Source: Ficedula albicollis
Taxonomy: Eukaryota > Chordata > Aves > Passeriformes > Muscicapidae
Assembly: GCF_000247815.1 (NCBI RefSeq)
Contig: NC_021700.1
Span: 19,122,885 to 19,186,884, forward strand
DNA length: 64,000 nucleotides
Reading direction: 5' to 3'
The position numbers were made by a program, and so were the translations under genes. Below the pieces are notes generated by a model, which had not been told where the DNA came from, made no database searches, and was given only the letters and a program-made list of their open reading frames with translations. Positions 62,751-64,000 of this stretch are shown in pieces. The number at the start of each line of letters is the position of its first letter. Position 1 is the first letter of the stretch.

Positions 62751-64000
62751 CCCAGAGCACTTAATGATTCCTTATAAGATTAATATTATCTTCCAACATT
62801 TCCTATTTTCCAACATACCCTATAAAAGTCTTTACAGACTGAAAGTGTGCCTGCTGTCTATTGCTGTTGAAACTTCTACCTAAATTATGGAAGTTTAAAA
62901 GCTATTTTACAGGCAAATTGTATGAAGTGTTTAGTACAGATTATTGAATATATCCAAAGAAAATAAAAATAATGTTATGATATTTTAAAAAATACCAGAG
63001 AAGAGGGGAAAAAAGAAAGAAAAGGAATACCAAGAATAATTTCTTTGTCAGTTCTCAAGAATTGCAAAATAAAATTGGAGGCTCTAGGCCTGCCTACATG
63101 AGACTGAAATCACTATTGCGTTGATGACAGCATTCATATGCTGAGGAGCACTGAAACCTTATCATTGCTAAATTAAAATAATTATAATTTTTAATACTGT
63201 GTAGTTCCAGGACTTTTTGTTTGGTTTAGTTAAATTTGTGAGTTCACTGGAATAGCTCAATAGTGTCTGTAAGCAGGGAGTGGCCCTTCTACCTACACAA
63301 ATATTCCAAGAAAACTCACTTCTGAGCCACAGATAATCTTTCCTTCCACTTGTGCATCATTCTCAGAACAGAGCAGTAAATACTCTAACATGTGGTGTGG
63401 GTTTACAAGACAGTGTTAATATTACCAAATATCCTTAAACATGACTTTTTGAGGTAGATTACTTGTTCCACTCTATGTTATAGTGTCAAGTTGGCTAAGC
63501 ATTTAAAATTATTAATAATTCACAGCTGTAAGTAAACACTTCTTGTGGCTGACACGATGGAAAACAGGAGAGTATTACCCTGCTTTTGTACCAGCCCAAG
63601 TGTTGTGTTCTTGGTTGTTACCTGATCAACTGAGGTCTTTGTGTGGTCTCTTTCTCTTCTTTTTTTCTTCTCCCCTTAAACATAAACCTTAAATTCCCTA
63701 ATTTCTAAAAAGTTTGAGAATGTTTGCATTTTTCCTGTCAAAATCATCATTAAGAATAATCCAGAAACTGAACTGGAATATTAGGACTCTACAAGGACTA
63801 CCAGAAATTAAACTATTTTAGGCAAATTATTCATATTAATTTCATGGCATCAAAAGGACTTCAAAATTCTTTGCAAACTACAACTTTTGCCTAATGTAAT
63901 TGTATTAGAATGACAGAAATCATAGCAAAATTAATCAAAAAGAACAAGCACATATTTTCTGTATCAACTTCTGCCAGTTTAGTTCTTGGGCTTTTTGCTT

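Larger units (their letters stand above)
53701..64000. other. AT-rich non-coding DNA to the window end
   Basis: About 10 kb with no supported gene. Slightly more complex patches lie at about 56050-56530 (AATAAA at about 56181; a 102-codon frame with a hydrophobic stretch but no known family) and at 58800-59470. Either could be a decayed LTR, but no termini are found. The minus-strand frames 60379-60672 and 62144-62416 are unrecognised. Low-complexity tracts are listed separately. Confidence 0.55.

Overview
This window is nuclear DNA from a bird, most likely a passerine. The evidence is six fragments of CR1, the dominant avian LINE, with conserved CR1 reverse-transcriptase motifs and typical CR1 3' tails. 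One of them carries a solo LTR of a kind I recall as common in songbird genomes. The rest is AT-rich, single-copy-looking DNA. No ordinary host protein-coding gene could be supported: most long reading frames are homopolymer artefacts, CR1 remnants or chance frames. The window reads as an intergenic or long-intron region.

Layout. 1-5222: AT-rich DNA with a probable retroviral LTR-like element near 0.8-1.85 kb. 5223-5884: a 130-bp C-rich tandem repeat interrupted by 361 G. 5885-13497: featureless apart from simple repeats. 13498-14895 and 18672-19470: two plus-strand CR1 copies, the second carrying a TCTGC expansion. 23708-25070: a minus-strand CR1. 27.2-29.6 kb: a CpG-rich block broken by poly-A, poly-G, a piece of Illumina adapter and 1,923 consecutive G. 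31.29-31.72 kb: a second GC/CpG-rich block with a CAG run. 34.2 kb and 45.3 kb: small minus-strand CR1 tails. 51378-53700: a minus-strand CR1 split by a 912-bp solo LTR. 53.7-64 kb: AT-rich DNA with simple repeats.

The most important practical message is that several striking features are assembly artefacts. The three poly-G tracts and the adapter fragment are not genomic, and the two giant poly-Pro/poly-Gly frames over them should not be annotated. The best biological leads are the paired CpG-rich blocks at about 27.4-29.6 kb and 31.3-31.7 kb, which could be a promoter or first exon lost in an unsequenced gap. A second lead is a nearly identical 324-bp core shared by two otherwise diverged CR1 copies. 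I see no undescribed multi-gene system.
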